A stretch of DNA of 64,000 nucleotides from Tubulanus polymorphus (lineage: Eukaryota > Nemertea > Palaeonemertea > Tubulaniformes > Tubulanidae): the NCBI RefSeq assembly GCF_964204645.1, contig NC_134036.1:9780704-9844703 (forward strand), written 5' to 3'. How positions within the stretch are numbered: the first letter of the stretch is position 1; the number at the start of each line of letters is the position of its first letter. The position numbers and the translations under genes were made by a program. Under the pieces are notes generated by a model that was given only the letters and a program-made list of their open reading frames with translations, did not search any database and was not told the origin of the DNA. Positions 32,525-46,556 of the stretch are shown in pieces.

Positions 32525-35500
32525 ATCCCTGCCTTCCTACTGAGGTTGCCCTTTCAGGACAGAGAAAATGAAAATCTGTAAATTTGACACTCATTCTCAG
32601 AAATGCAGCTTTTCACATGCATTTCTTCGAATATATCTAAAACATAGGGTCGGACCCTGATAGAGGCCTTTGACATAGCTGCTATATCTAAGAAATACCT
32701 TTTATTTCTTTCTGGACCCCAGCCTTCGATTTTTAGCCCACCTAAAACTTTATTCCCAGCGGGCTATTGCTTTCACTTTTTATCCATTGTCCGCAGATGG
32801 AATATTTTCGGAAATTCTGAAGACAAATGGATTGTCTAATATATGTATCTACCCTACTAGATACATCATCAGCCCAAAAACTGGCTCAATCAGAATGAAG
32901 CCATTTTTTTCTCATTTTTACACATTTTTTTAAGTTTTCAAGAGAAATTTTGAATTTCATTTATATTTGTATCCCCCAAGGCTCCATCAGCACATTGTAA
33001 GAAAAATTGAGTAAATCATAAACAAGATGGCCGTCCTGTGACCTTTTTTGTTATGAGGTCAATTTTGGTCTCAATTCTGAGACCTGTAGCTTCCTAATGA
33101 TTTGCCATTTTTCAGTGACCTTTGGGAAGGGATCATATAGGAGGCATATCAAACTGATTTTACGATCAGTCAATATCACGCAATTGGCAGCCATCTTTGT
33201 GTCTTTTTTTAGTCCTCATTCGTAAATGGAGGAAGGATTTTGAGGAAAATATCAACAGCTTTTAACTCCTAGTCTTGATATTTGATTATTTTCAGCACTA
33301 CCATAGGATACAACTCCTCACATGGATGGAATTGGGAACACTCAATTTTTGTTCTTGCCATCAGGGGAGTTGAATATTGAATCATACGATTTGTCTATTT
33401 ATATTGTTGGTACCTATGCATATTTTGTAATCGCAATGTATTGTTGTAGCTCATGACATGTTCTATAATTCTTAGTTTTATAATTGTGGTGAGTTTCATG
33501 GTAATTGTTTTCAGTGTATGTTCACCAGGGGGCGTTGAATATTGAAATTGTCAGATTGTTCAGCATTTCAAATGTTATATATTAAAGCTATAGATATACC
33601 GCCATTACTAAAAATTTCATGTAGCCAAGGGTTTGTCTAATGACAGTAAAAAAGTTCATCAATCCAATGGACATTCTAAGATTTGAACAAAATATTATGA
33701 ATGATTATGAAATATATCATGTGATCTCAAAACCATAAAAAAAATGTGAAAGAACGAATTTATGATTTGTTTTTCGAAATGAAGATTATAATAAGTGTTC
33801 GCATATTAACTGAATTGGCTTATACAACATTGGCTTATACTCATGGGATATGTGCTTATACTGTACATCAATTTCTATAAAGCAAATGTATACTAAAAAT
33901 TTAGCCCATCTTAGTCCCTGCGGGCTAGTGTTGTCTACTTTTCGTCCATCTGTCTTTGGGTATGGTGTCCCTGGTGAACCCTTTCATTCGCATTTAACAT
34001 ATAGGCCTAGAACTTATTTTATTAATCTGAACTAACTTTGATATGGCCTAGATTTAGTCCGAACTTCTGATCTTTTCAATTCTCTGTGTGGCACATTTAT
34101 TAAACCTGAATCGATAATAAACTTTGATCTAGTTGTTTTGTACTGATAGACTGAAATCCCGTGATTCCTATTTACCTGGCTGTACTGCTGTTTTCATTTT
34201 TTCTTGTTACTATATTTGCTCAAAAAATGATTTTCATGTGTTATGTATTTTGTAAATAACCTTGCACCTAAGTTACAATATAACATGCTTATTCGCAAAT
34301 ACCGGATATCAGTGTTGTGTATGATTGGTCATTGTACATTCTTCGTCTGTGAGAGCTGTGACGAATACTTGCTGGAGAGCTGGCTGACGACACTGATATT
34401 AAACACTGGTGGATAGTAAAACTTGAGGATTAGGCTCTGCTTCCCCATTCGCCTCCCCCTGGCTCTCCCTACCCCCTTCCTCTAAACCAAAAAAGGATTA
34501 GGCCACACAAAGAAATACCCAAGTTTCTCAAGAAAGTCGTATGCCGCCCGCGTCATAAGAAAAGTCCCCAATAAAAATTAAAAAGTCAAATGCGCTCGCC
34601 CCACCAGAAAAGCATCAATCGTCTCTGAAAATTAAAACCCGCTCGTCCGCATAACTGTATAATGTGCAACAGTGGTTTTTTCTGCAGGCATTCATGCTCA
34701 TCCTTCACAAACCGGTAATCCACATTAATTAACTGTAACAATAATAGCGGAAGGTTCGTTTCATTTTACTTCATTCCGAGGAAGCATGTAAATAGCGAAA
34801 ATTATTGTCGCAGTTTCGATTAAAGGTCGCAGTTTGATTTTAAAGGTTAAGGGAGATTCTTGATTCTGAATGAAGTTTTTGCATTTGTTCTACTTGCATT
34901 ACTAGTTTTTGTTTGTGGCGTTGGTAAAAAACTTCATTTTTGAAAAACAATTCGCCCACCCTCGTCACTTGCCAGAAAGAACCTGATGAGAAACTAGGGT
35001 TTTTCATTTTGTGGCCTAGTAGAACTCACTAGTAGAAATTTGTCATGCAAATTAAGTTACTTACTGAGAGGATTTACCAGGACGATAATTGAACAGAAAT
35101 TCCTGAGCGCTACCAATAATAATATTTCCATTTTATTTTATTACCTGGATTCTTAGATTTGTATCCCTATTAGGCCACACATGAAAGAATGCTTGTTTCT
35201 CATCAGTTTCATTTTCCGCTCGCTGTGGCAGATGAGTATTTCGTTAACGAACCTGGTTCAAGGTCGGTAGCGCCAGAATTTCTTTAACACAGCTGAGATG
35301 ATTGCTCGTAGGGTAGGCCGACAGCTACTTTCTAGAGCAACCGACCAGCTGCGATGCGACGGAACTGTGTGCAGGAATTCCAGCCAATCGGAGTACAAAT
35401 TGTGACCGCAGGTCATAGTAGAAGTGGATAGAGATAGTAGAGTGACACAGTGACATAAACCAAAAGTCTAATCGAGAGCAAATCATGTTTTTACAACCAA

Positions 35501-36325
35501 CCACCAATTTAACTTTCAGATTGCGAAACTCAAGAGACAAATCGTGGAATCGGCCCTTATTTTTTTCTTTCGAAATCCAATTTATCTTCCAATCTAAATA
35601 CTGGTTTTTTAGCCCACACGGAATCCAATTATTTTGAGAAGTTTTGAAGACGCTTCAAGGTAATGTCTTGATATTTGGTTTATACATGTATCTACCCTAG
35701 ACACACCTTCAGCCCAAAAACTGGCCCGGTCAGCACTTTTTACACGTTTTTGAAGTTTTCGAGGGAAATTTTGAAGAGACGCTTCGATCAATTATCTTGA
35801 TCTTTCGTATATATTTGTATCCCCCAAGGGCCCATCAGCATGAGAAAAATTGGGTCGATCGGAATCAAGATGGCTGTCCTATGACCTTTTCAACTTTTTA
35901 TGTTTATGGGCCCTGAGAGGATTCAAATATATACGAAAGATCAAGGTAATTGATCAAAGCGTCTTCAAAATTTCCCTCAAAAAGTTCAAAAACATATAAA
36001 AAGTGCTGATTCTGGCAAACAACAATGGCTGCCAGTCGGCCATCTTGATTCTGACAGGGCCAGTTTTTGGGCTGAAGATGTGTCTGGGGTAGATACATGT
36101 GTAACTCAAATATCAAGAGATTACATTGAAGCGTCTTCAAAACTTCCCAAAATAACTGGATTCCGTCTGTTCGGACGGACGAACAAACGGACGGATGGAC
36201 GAAAAGTGAACGCAATAGCCCGCTGGGGCTAAAGTCCCAAGTGGGCTAAAAAAACGCAACGAGAAGAAAATAAATTTCTTTCATACTTTTTTCCTATATA
36301 TCTTTCTGTAAGAGAACATTTCATA
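32525..36325. other. non-coding, rich in dispersed repeats
   Basis: No gene seen. Repeats include 'GCCCAAAAACTGGC / ATCAAGATGG' copies (about 32.85-33.1, 35.68-35.9, 36.0-36.2 kb in inverted order) and a 155-bp-family piece near 33.4-33.56 kb (CACCAGGGGGCGTTGAATAT). The stretch 35,800-36,200 pairs roughly with 35,620-35,870 in inverted orientation, around the repeated word GATCAAGGTAATTGATC. The segment 33.6-35.5 kb holds nothing I can identify. Confidence 0.5.
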
Positions 36326-38040
36326 TATAAATTCTAATGAAAAAATAAATCAAAACATGCAATATTGAGACTATTCTAAAATGTCTAAAATTCAATTTTG
36401 ATCAGACAATAAAATTCTTGCATGATTGTTAAGTCAGAAAATTGCTAAATTACATGTATAACAAAAATGATCAAATTATCGGTATACAGTATGCAGATTA
36501 AAAACCATTTGGCAGAAATTTACAACATTTCTCCATTAAAACATTTTTTTGTAATACATATACATATGAACTACATAACGGTATTAAAAAAATAAAATTG
36601 CAGGGATTCTCTGTAACACAAAAACACGCTCAATCTAGATAATTTAGGACCTAACATCGGGATCAAGCGGATTCCGGATTCAAAGTAACTTTACCGGTCC
36701 ATAGATTTAAGTACCGTACCGTACAAGTTTAAGCCAAACTGGATTGAGACATTTCCATGATGGTCATTCATGATGATACATTATTAGTCCAAGAGTGGGC
36801 TTACTACCAATTATTTAAAGTTTTTGTGAATAGTGTTCAACTGTATAATAATAGACAATAAATCTGAATATAAATTCTATTGAAACAAGAGATCCACGGA
36901 TCTTTATATCTCGGGCGCAATAAGTCAAATGAAAAAATTGTGGGACCTAATCAGATGTGGGACCAATGGAGCATATCTACTAGTTATTCAGTTTCTCTGT
37001 GAGTTCAGGCCTATGTCTAATAGTCTAGAGAACAATATCCGGAGCATCAAATGATGAGTTCAAAATGAAACAATTCATGGAATATACACTACTCCTAGTC
37101 CTAGAATGATTGGCAGTTGCTTGGAAGGCAGCCAATTTCCTGGAAACTTAAAACTAGGCCACACGTCTGAGGCAATGTTTTCACACAATGCATACTGACT
37201 ACAGTACAGGGAGATTGGCTAACTGCAGGGAGCATTTATTTTACATCAATTTAACGATGTACAACAGCCTTCAAGACGTTTTATGAAACAAAATGCTCTT
37301 TGGAATTTTCTTAAAAATTGCCACAAATTTGTCGATTTCTCTTAAATGAACACGATATTCAAAATTCCATTTCCAACAGATTTTAGCCGCATGATCAAGG
37401 TACACGTTGCACATAAGCCTAGTAGATTGCATGACTTTGGGTCAATGTTACAACCTCATTTGTTAGCAAAAATTCGATTTTTGGACCCTTTACAACATCT
37501 CGGGCTTCGCCCGAGATAAAAATAAATCAAAACATGCAACATTGAGACTATTCTAAAATGTCTAAAATTCAATTCGATCAGACAATAAAATTCTTGCATG
37601 ATTGTTAAGTCAGAAAATTGCTAAATTACATGTATAACAAAAATGATCAAATTATCGGTATACAGTATGCAGATTAAAAACCATTTGGCAGAAATTTACA
37701 ACATTTCTCCATTAAAACATTTTTTCGTAATACATATACATATAAACTACATAACGGTATTAAAAAAATAAAATTGAAGGGATTCTCTGTTACACAAAAA
37801 CACACTCAATCTAGATAATTTAGGACCTAACATCGGGATCAAGCGGATTCCGGATTCAAAGTAACTTCACCGGTCCATAGATTTAAGTACCGTACCGTAC
37901 AAGTTTAAGCCAAACTGGATTGAGACATATGGCAGTTTCCATGATGGTCATTCATGATGGTACATTATTAGTCCAAGTGTGGGCTTACTACCAATTATTT
38001 AAAGTTTTCGACTGTATAATAATAGACAATAAATCTGAAT
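36326..38040. repeat. 540-bp tandem duplication, second copy split by an element
   Basis: Unit 1 is 36326-36868. Unit 2 starts at 36869 (TATAAATTCTATTGAAA) and resumes at 37518 (ATAAATCAAAACATGC), running to about 38040; the two units are nearly identical apart from small indels and substitutions. Between 36885 and 37518 sits the 632-bp repeat described next. Unit 1 serves as the empty site and fixes the boundaries of that insertion to within an A-run. Confidence 0.9.
36886..37517 (+). mobile_element. 632-bp non-autonomous element ending in a hairpin
   Basis: Starts CAAGAGATCCACGGATCTTT and ends ATCTCGGGCTTCGCCCGAGAT, a 9-bp-stem hairpin at 37497-37517; the internal ATCTCGGGC near 36909 repeats one arm. 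Its insertion in an A-run of a duplicated segment is visible. A second, older-split copy lies at 44319-44427 plus 54539-55096. No coding capacity. The terminal hairpin recalls Helitrons, but the ends do not show the canonical TC and CTRR, so the class is open. Confidence 0.75.
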
Positions 38041-38088
38041 AGCGGGACAACACACAATGAATAATCGGTTTGAGTTATTTCGATGCCA

Positions 38089-41000
38089 TCACTGTTGATT
38101 GTGATGTTCAAAGAAAGGATGATCGTACTGTAGCCGTTTTCCCTGTATTAAACATTGGATGGCCCATTCGATGGACACCAAGGGAATGTCCTGTATTTCC
38201 GCCCACTGTGAAGTGCTGACTGGACAAGAAGCATCTGTCGCTATCACTTCCGGTACAGCTTCACCTGTAAAAACGAAAACACAAAAAATATCTCAATTTC
38301 AGTAAAAAGATAGAAATAGAGTAGACTCCGCCTTACTTAGTAGCATTGGATTGTATATATCACCAAGATGACTGCATACTGAGCCAAGAATCGAAGGTTT
38401 TGCGAAATAAATTTTAGTTAATTCACTGATATTACTGATTTGAGCAGTACTGTATAAGGGGGAGTCTAAATTGGTTCCTGTTGGCCTTAAATCTTTTTTC
38501 AAAATTCAAAATAAACTTACCTTCAGCTGGAACGATGTTTTTCGGTAACATGGTAATCACTTCACAGCCGGCTGTTATCAAAATTGCCGTCCACGCTTCT
38601 TTCAATTGTTTATCAGCGGATGCGAAAAACACAACCAATCCACTCAGCGGTCGGGCCTTACTGATCCTAAAACAATCATTCAAATAATTCAAATCAAATC
38701 TATCAAATGTTTACTGGCAATCATGATGATACTGTTCCTTATTTGTGGGCAGTTTCAACAAACTGCTTCATCCTCAGTGATGGGTGGTAAAATGTGAACA
38801 ATGCCTGGCTATGTAATAGCTCTATTGCCAGCAATTAGAGATAATTTATTATATAGTAGCAACAAGGGAAGAATCATAGTCGTAAAAGTGTATCATCATA
38901 AGAATAGGTGATAAAACTAGGAATGAGGCAAATCCTTGAATGACCCCGGCCTGAAATTCCCTGCCACATGTGAACGGGGTTGTGGTGAATGCGTTGGACT
39001 AAAGTTGAGCCAGGGTCATAAAAATTGCCTAGATTATTGAGTGTTGTATCTTATTCATCAGAAATTGAACATCATCAAGTCTGTTAAGGAGAGTAGAAAT
39101 AGATACCATTCAATAACACATTCATCTTGATCAATTCCAGCCGGCAACAAGTAGTTCTTGTACGATAACAGTTGGTTCTACAAAACAGAAAATGCCAAGT
39201 TATTACCATAGAATCTATGACGATGACTAGCCTTGGACAATCAACTGTGGAAAAGTAATTTTCAGAATTGGTTAGGCATAACGGCACAAAATTTCATTTA
39301 AGGAATTCGTTAAGATTCCTACGAAGAATTCATTTGGGATTCCCTACTAACATCATACCAATCAACTAGGTCATGTAGAATGTAAGCTGGTATGACGATA
39401 AAGGCAAAGTTTTCAAATTTTGTTTGCTACAACTATGTTAAAGTTTAATATCCCCGAACCACATAACTTTTCCATTATCTATATGACTAACATACACAAC
39501 TTTACGATTGCTTTCGATTTTGGAAAATTTCAACAACCAAATGTTAATATTTTCGCGAATACTAATAAAAATAAACGGGTTGCTCAATATCTTTATTATC
39601 GCAAGTTAAACTTACCTTTTCACAGCAATCCAAAATCCACTGGTGTGAAACCGGTGGTATACTGCTGGCTAAACAGTGAAAATACTTTATAGTTCTTTGA
39701 TATGAGTCCGATATCAATAAAACCTCCGTCGCGGCCGCTATCTAAAATGGTGAAAAAAGAAAACCCCTTTAACAGTTTCTTTTCATTGTGAGATTGAATG
39801 AGATTGAATGAGCCAAAAGACAGTGGCGAAAAGCCATAATAAAGATGGCTAAAAGACATTTATATTCTTACCATTGCTGGGTCAACCTTTTCGAGTAAAA
39901 TACCGCTTCCAGTCGTGATTAACTTTCGAATAAGATCTTTGTCGAATTCTTCCGTGCCTGCTAATCAACCAATATGCGGAACGATGGTCATTTTGAAACG
40001 CATGGTACAACATGGTACAACAATGAAGAGGTTTTTGTAAGATATATTTCCAGACAGTAATTTCATGACTCATGACTAAGCAACAACAGGAGTTCCATGA
40101 GATAAGTGTACACATACTTAAAGCAAATAAATGCTTACAGCTGGATTTGAACTATGGCATATATAGTTGATAACTACCTTTTTCAGATTTCCCGTGTGTC
40201 AGAACAAAGGCGTAACCCATGAACAACTGGCCGCTCTTTAGCGAATTATCTGTTGCCATTTCAGCAGTACTTGTCGAGGCTGCAAAATATTTCATGCCTG
40301 AAGATCTAGCATAGTCAAATTTCAAAGATGTTTGCTTGATTATGACGTCGGTTGTCACATCTTCATCTCGTTTTGATTTTTTCACAGACGGAGTACTAGT
40401 TGCAGTTGGCTGCTTTATTTTGCGTTTTCGAGTACTTGTATTAGCAGGTTTAGTAGTCGAGGTTGCGGTTGTATCAAAATAACCAGCTGGAAGAGTTTAA
40501 CACATAATGAATAAAGAAATAGTTTTGGATGACCAATATCATAGATGGCTGGCTCAGCGGACGTGGATAAGACAGAGGATTAGATAGAATCTTTTCTAGG
40601 CAAGGCATTAAGGGTCCAGAAATAATGGCTGGAGTCAAAAATGGCATAACTATACTAACTGATTGGTCAAGACTTTGAATTAAAACGTGGCTGAAACACA
40701 ACTGATGCCGGCGAATCAAACTCTCAGGTCACAACTTTTAAACGGGACCGGGTTTCACTTACCGGTAGCATCACTAGTACCTGATTTCGCTGCCTGTTTT
40801 TGACGTTTAACGAGATTCAACCGGCCACCTCGTTTACCCCTTTTTAGCGCAACACACGATGTGGGCGTCGTTTCCGCTTTCATAGTCTCTGTTTGAGTTG
40901 TCTCTAACTGGGGAGGCGTTTTAGTAGGAAATGGTGGTGACTTCTGGGCACTAGTAGTGGCGGGTGATGGATTTCCCGATTCAGATATTTTTGATCTACG

Positions 41001-42028
41001 CACGCGCTTTCCTTCTACCAGATCATCTGAAAAGTCGGAAGTCACACGTTAATCAAAAGCCAGTTTCCTACACAGAGGCTTGAGACGAGTAATTATGCAA
41101 GTAGACGAGGCCTTGTACTGCATAAACCTTGTTTACAGTGGCTCAGTTGCAATTTTGGATTGTTCACATCATTTGATTATACTTTTGGCAAGCGCCTTGT
41201 AAGCATTTCAAGCAACTGCATTTTTAGCTATGACTACACTAGCATTTTGTACCCGGGTTATGCATCTCCAATACGCTCGAAACACGGGTTCAATGCAGAG
41301 TTTTCCGCAAAACCCGGGTTTTAGAAACCCTTCTTGAAAAGTGGAGTGATGGATTCTATTATCCAGGTCATATTATCTGTAGAGAGGCAAATGGAAAGTG
41401 AGTACGGTATTGAATTTTTGAGAGACATACTTTGGGTGACATTATATTTTACTCAACATGTGCGGGTCCGCTTTTGCGTTCTACACACTTCAAATAACCT
41501 GCAAATTTCTTGAGAAATTGGGTAGCTATGGTGGGGTAGGTCCAGGGATGAAACCTATTGAAGATTACATTGCTCGCTCATCCAAAATGGCCACAGCGGA
41601 CATATTGAATTTCTTGTTAGAGCTCTACACACATCAAATGAAATTTCTTTTAAACTTGGTTTGTGTAATGGGGTAAACCCATCGATGAAAGCTTGAAAAT
41701 TAGCTTTCTCGCTCTTCCCATAAGGCTGCCACGGCGAACTTCTTGAATTGATAATCTAAGTATTTAATTTATCAAAATATCTAAAATCATATTTCCTCTG
41801 TACTACATTTATTTCTGAAAAACTAGAAGTATGAATAAAATGGAAAAGCAATACACTAACAACTATTCAAAATATATCTATATGACAGAAAATAAGGTCA
41901 TAATGGACTCAGATAATGTAAGCCCAAATAATGTACCTGAGTCAAGAACAACTGGCTCATCCGAGTTACTATCTGTAGCCGACTGCAAACATGATTTTCC
42001 TGGCAATGGAGCTTCTGGTATTTCTGGA
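38089..42028 (-). CDS. TP53BP1: TP53BP1 homologue, C-terminal exons with tandem BRCT domains
   Basis: Eight minus-strand exons join in phase: 42028-41937, 41026-40763, 40486-40178, 39957-39872, 39741-39616, 39177-39107, 38666-38521, 38264-38089 (stop at 38089-38091). The first three are Ser/Thr/Lys-rich (EGKRVRRSK, KRGKRGGRL). Then the BRCT pair: LFMGYAFVLTHG, TEEFDKDLIRKLITTGSGIL, VLLISDSYQRTIKYFHCLA, VSHQWILDCCEK, NYLLPAG, LSGLVVFF, and a final helix VSIEWAIQCLIQGKRL. This order and the short end after the last helix match vertebrate 53BP1, the double-strand-break repair mediator whose BRCT pair binds p53 and phospho-H2AX. The Tudor and upstream exons were not found within the window, so the gene is partial here. 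The 42028 exon is the least certain. Confidence 0.85.
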
Positions 42029-42379
42029 CTATGAAATGAAAATGAAACAACATGAGAATATGAAAAATGTCACCGCGAATTCAAAATTCAGATACTATAG
42101 TTGTAAACAGTAGGAAGAATATCAAACATGACTTCTTCATAACAATGTATGCAATGAACAGCGAAGAAATGCTAAAAACGTGTCTTTCTTTCAATGCGCT
42201 TTCCTGCTGTGTATACTGGACTAAAGGTGGTAGTTGTTAAAACTCTAAAGGTGGTAGTTGTTAAAACACTAATGCTATTAAAATGTCAATGTTCCCCTTG
42301 TCACGAAAAAAAACCCTCATTAAAAACGAGACAAGCTTCGCGGAGTCGATTGAATTTCAGCAATAGAGAATTTCAGGAT

Positions 42380-42930
42380 ATGTCAGATGCGCGCTTGAAT
42401 AACACGGCGGACTGTCCAACTTTTGGGAGCGGGCACTGGCGGATGAACGCGTTTGTTTTACCACCGTTTATTTTCGTAGAAATCATTTTGAACTTGCTGG
42501 TTATTTTGATTTTCGTGCGTTTGAAATACAACCATCGATCGGCATTTCTACTGACTGTGTTAGCCGTTATCGATAATTTGTTCTTAGTCGCACAATTCAT
42601 CCTCGAATTATTTCGTTATTTTTTGCTGTTCACGAAAGTCGGCAACGACGCCATGGCGCGTTATTGGCCATGGAACGTCAACTCGAAAATTTACATTGGC
42701 TCAGTCATATTCTACAAAGCGTCTCTGCTGTTAAGAAACTGGTTTACCGTTTTGATACAAGTCGAGCGCCTTATAACAATTTTAATGCAGCTTAAAGCAG
42801 GGATAATAATCACAACGTCAAGTCAAAAGCTATATTTCTGACTGCATCTTTATCTGTATGTTTTGGCATGTACTACCCTGCCACGCTCACCACAACGTAC
42901 AAACATGGAAACATCGATTTCAACGCCCCC
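42380..42930 (+). pseudogene. rhodopsin-like GPCR fragment, TM1 to TM4
   Basis: From the ATG at 42380: an N-terminal Asn-linked site (LNNT), TM1 (PFIFVEIILNLLVILIFVRL), TM2 (AFLLTVLAVIDNLFLVAQFI) and TM3 ending in VERLI. The frame ends at 42841, but another frame from about 42825 continues with AIFLTASLSVCFGMYYPA, which reads as TM4 plus the following loop; so a frameshift lies near 42825. At about 42925 homology ends abruptly at the 155-bp repeat array. TM5-7 are absent. It resembles peptide (FMRFamide-type) receptors of invertebrates. Alternatively, the CTG|GTGACC at the end could be a splice donor and the gene could continue elsewhere. Confidence 0.65.
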
Positions 42931-43690
42931 TGGTGACCATATACGAAAACCAATGACCTTGAAACTTACCACATTCATAGAATATGTCAGCAGCTACAAT
43001 TTTGTAATTGATTGTGATAACAAAATATGCCTCGTTACGGATTTAATATGGAAATACTAAGTTGTTCTACTATTCAACGCCTCCTGGTGACCATATGCAA
43101 AACCCAATGACCTTGAAACTAACCACAATCATAGAACATGTCATGAACTACAACTTTCTAATTGATCATGGTAACAAAATATGCCTAGGTACCAATCTAA
43201 TAAGGAAATACTAAGTTATTCTACTATTCAACACCCCCTGGTGACCATATAGAATAACTAATATCCTTAAAACTCACCACAATCATAGATGATGTCATGA
43301 GCTACAACTTTGCAATTGGTCATGGTAACAAAATATACCTAGCTACCAATATAATAAGGAAACACTAAGTTATTTGACTATTCATCACCCCCTGGTGACC
43401 ATATAGAATAACTAATGTCCTTAAAACTCACTACAATCAGATGATGTCATGCGCTACAACTTTGCAATTGATTGTGGTAACAAAATATGCAATGGCTCAA
43501 ATATAATATACAAATACTAAGTTATTTATTATTCAACGCCCCCGGTGGCCATATACAAAAACCAATGACCTTGAAGCTCGCCGAAATCATAGAACACGTT
43601 ATGAGCTACAACTTTCCAATTGATTGTAGTAACACAATATGCTTAGGTATGAATATAATGTGGAAAAACTTTTTCCCATCTACGAATGAG
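42919..43690. repeat. five tandem 155-bp units with CTCF-like cores
   Basis: Units begin near 42921, 43076, 43230, 43386 and 43538, each with CCCCCTGGTGACCATAT or a close variant, then ACTCACCACAATCATAGA, ATGAGCTACAACTTT and GGTAACAAAATATGC. The complement of the core, TCACCAGGGGGCG, is very close to the CTCF consensus (CCACNAGGGGGC). Dispersed single copies occur in the introns near 11.95, 13.7 and 52.6 kb and at 33.5 kb. Confidence 0.85.
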
Positions 43691-44318
43691 CACTGATGAC
43701 ACCAAGATGGCCGCCAATTGCGTCATAATTGGCTGATCAAAAATACCTGTCTCAAGTATAAATCATCCCTTTGCAAAGAATACCCATCACAAATTGCAAT
43801 GAAAAATGGCAAACCAGTAGGAAGCTACAGGACTCCGAATTCTGGCCAAAATTGACATTTTTGGGCACTAAAAAGGTCATAGGACGGCCATCTTGAGTCC
43901 GATCGACCCAATTTTTCTTAAGCTGATGGGCCCTTGGGGGTTTCAAATATATTCGAAAGATCAAGGTAATTGATCAAAGCGTCTTCAAAATTTCCCTCAA
44001 AAAGTTCAATAAAAGACCAATGGTCTTGTGGCTCACCTGACCATTAACTAATTAATAAGCAGTTAGGTCTAAAAATGGATTAGACACTGGATGGTCTTAT
44101 TGCAAGGGCCGGTGGCAAGAGAGGAAGAGGAAAATCCATATACACATTGCCTTTCAAACCTTCAAAGGAGCGATCAAAATCAAATGGCAACTCTGTTTCA
44201 ATAATCATATTTATTTTCAGATAATAATATTCATATCAAAAGTAACGATAGGAGCTAGGCCTATCATCATATCAGAAGTTTTGTCTTACAATATTAGTTG
44301 AAACGTGTTTTTCCAAAA
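43691..44318. other. non-coding, dispersed repeat
   Basis: Holds an inverted copy of the 'CATCTTGAGTCCGATCG / GCTGATGGGCCCTTGGGGG' repeat to about 44,010, then unique AT-rich sequence. No gene seen. Confidence 0.5.
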
Positions 44319-44535
44319 CAAGAGATCCACGGATCTTTATATCTCGGGCGCAATAAGTCAAATGAAAAAATTGTGGGACCATTTAGTCGTTGAATTAATC
44401 AGATGTGGGACCAATAGAGGATATCTACCCAGCAGGCATCTGACCGATATCCGACGTTGTCTTTTGGTTGACATTTAGTTTTGTCATGATGTTACTAGAT
44501 TACAACGTGGTCGTGACGTCGTATTTTTCCAATCA

Positions 44536-46556
<2,021 letters not shown>

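Noticed and set aside
34441-34640. Possible exon near the Pro/Leu-rich stretch
   Set aside because: No frame with splice sites and no recognisable domain.
37497-37517. Helitron 3' end
   Set aside because: The hairpin fits, but no CTRR follows it and the 5' end does not begin with TC, so the class was left open.
41831-42034. 67-codon plus-strand frame
   Set aside because: It overlaps the candidate TP53BP1 exon on the other strand, which fits by phase and by splice sites.
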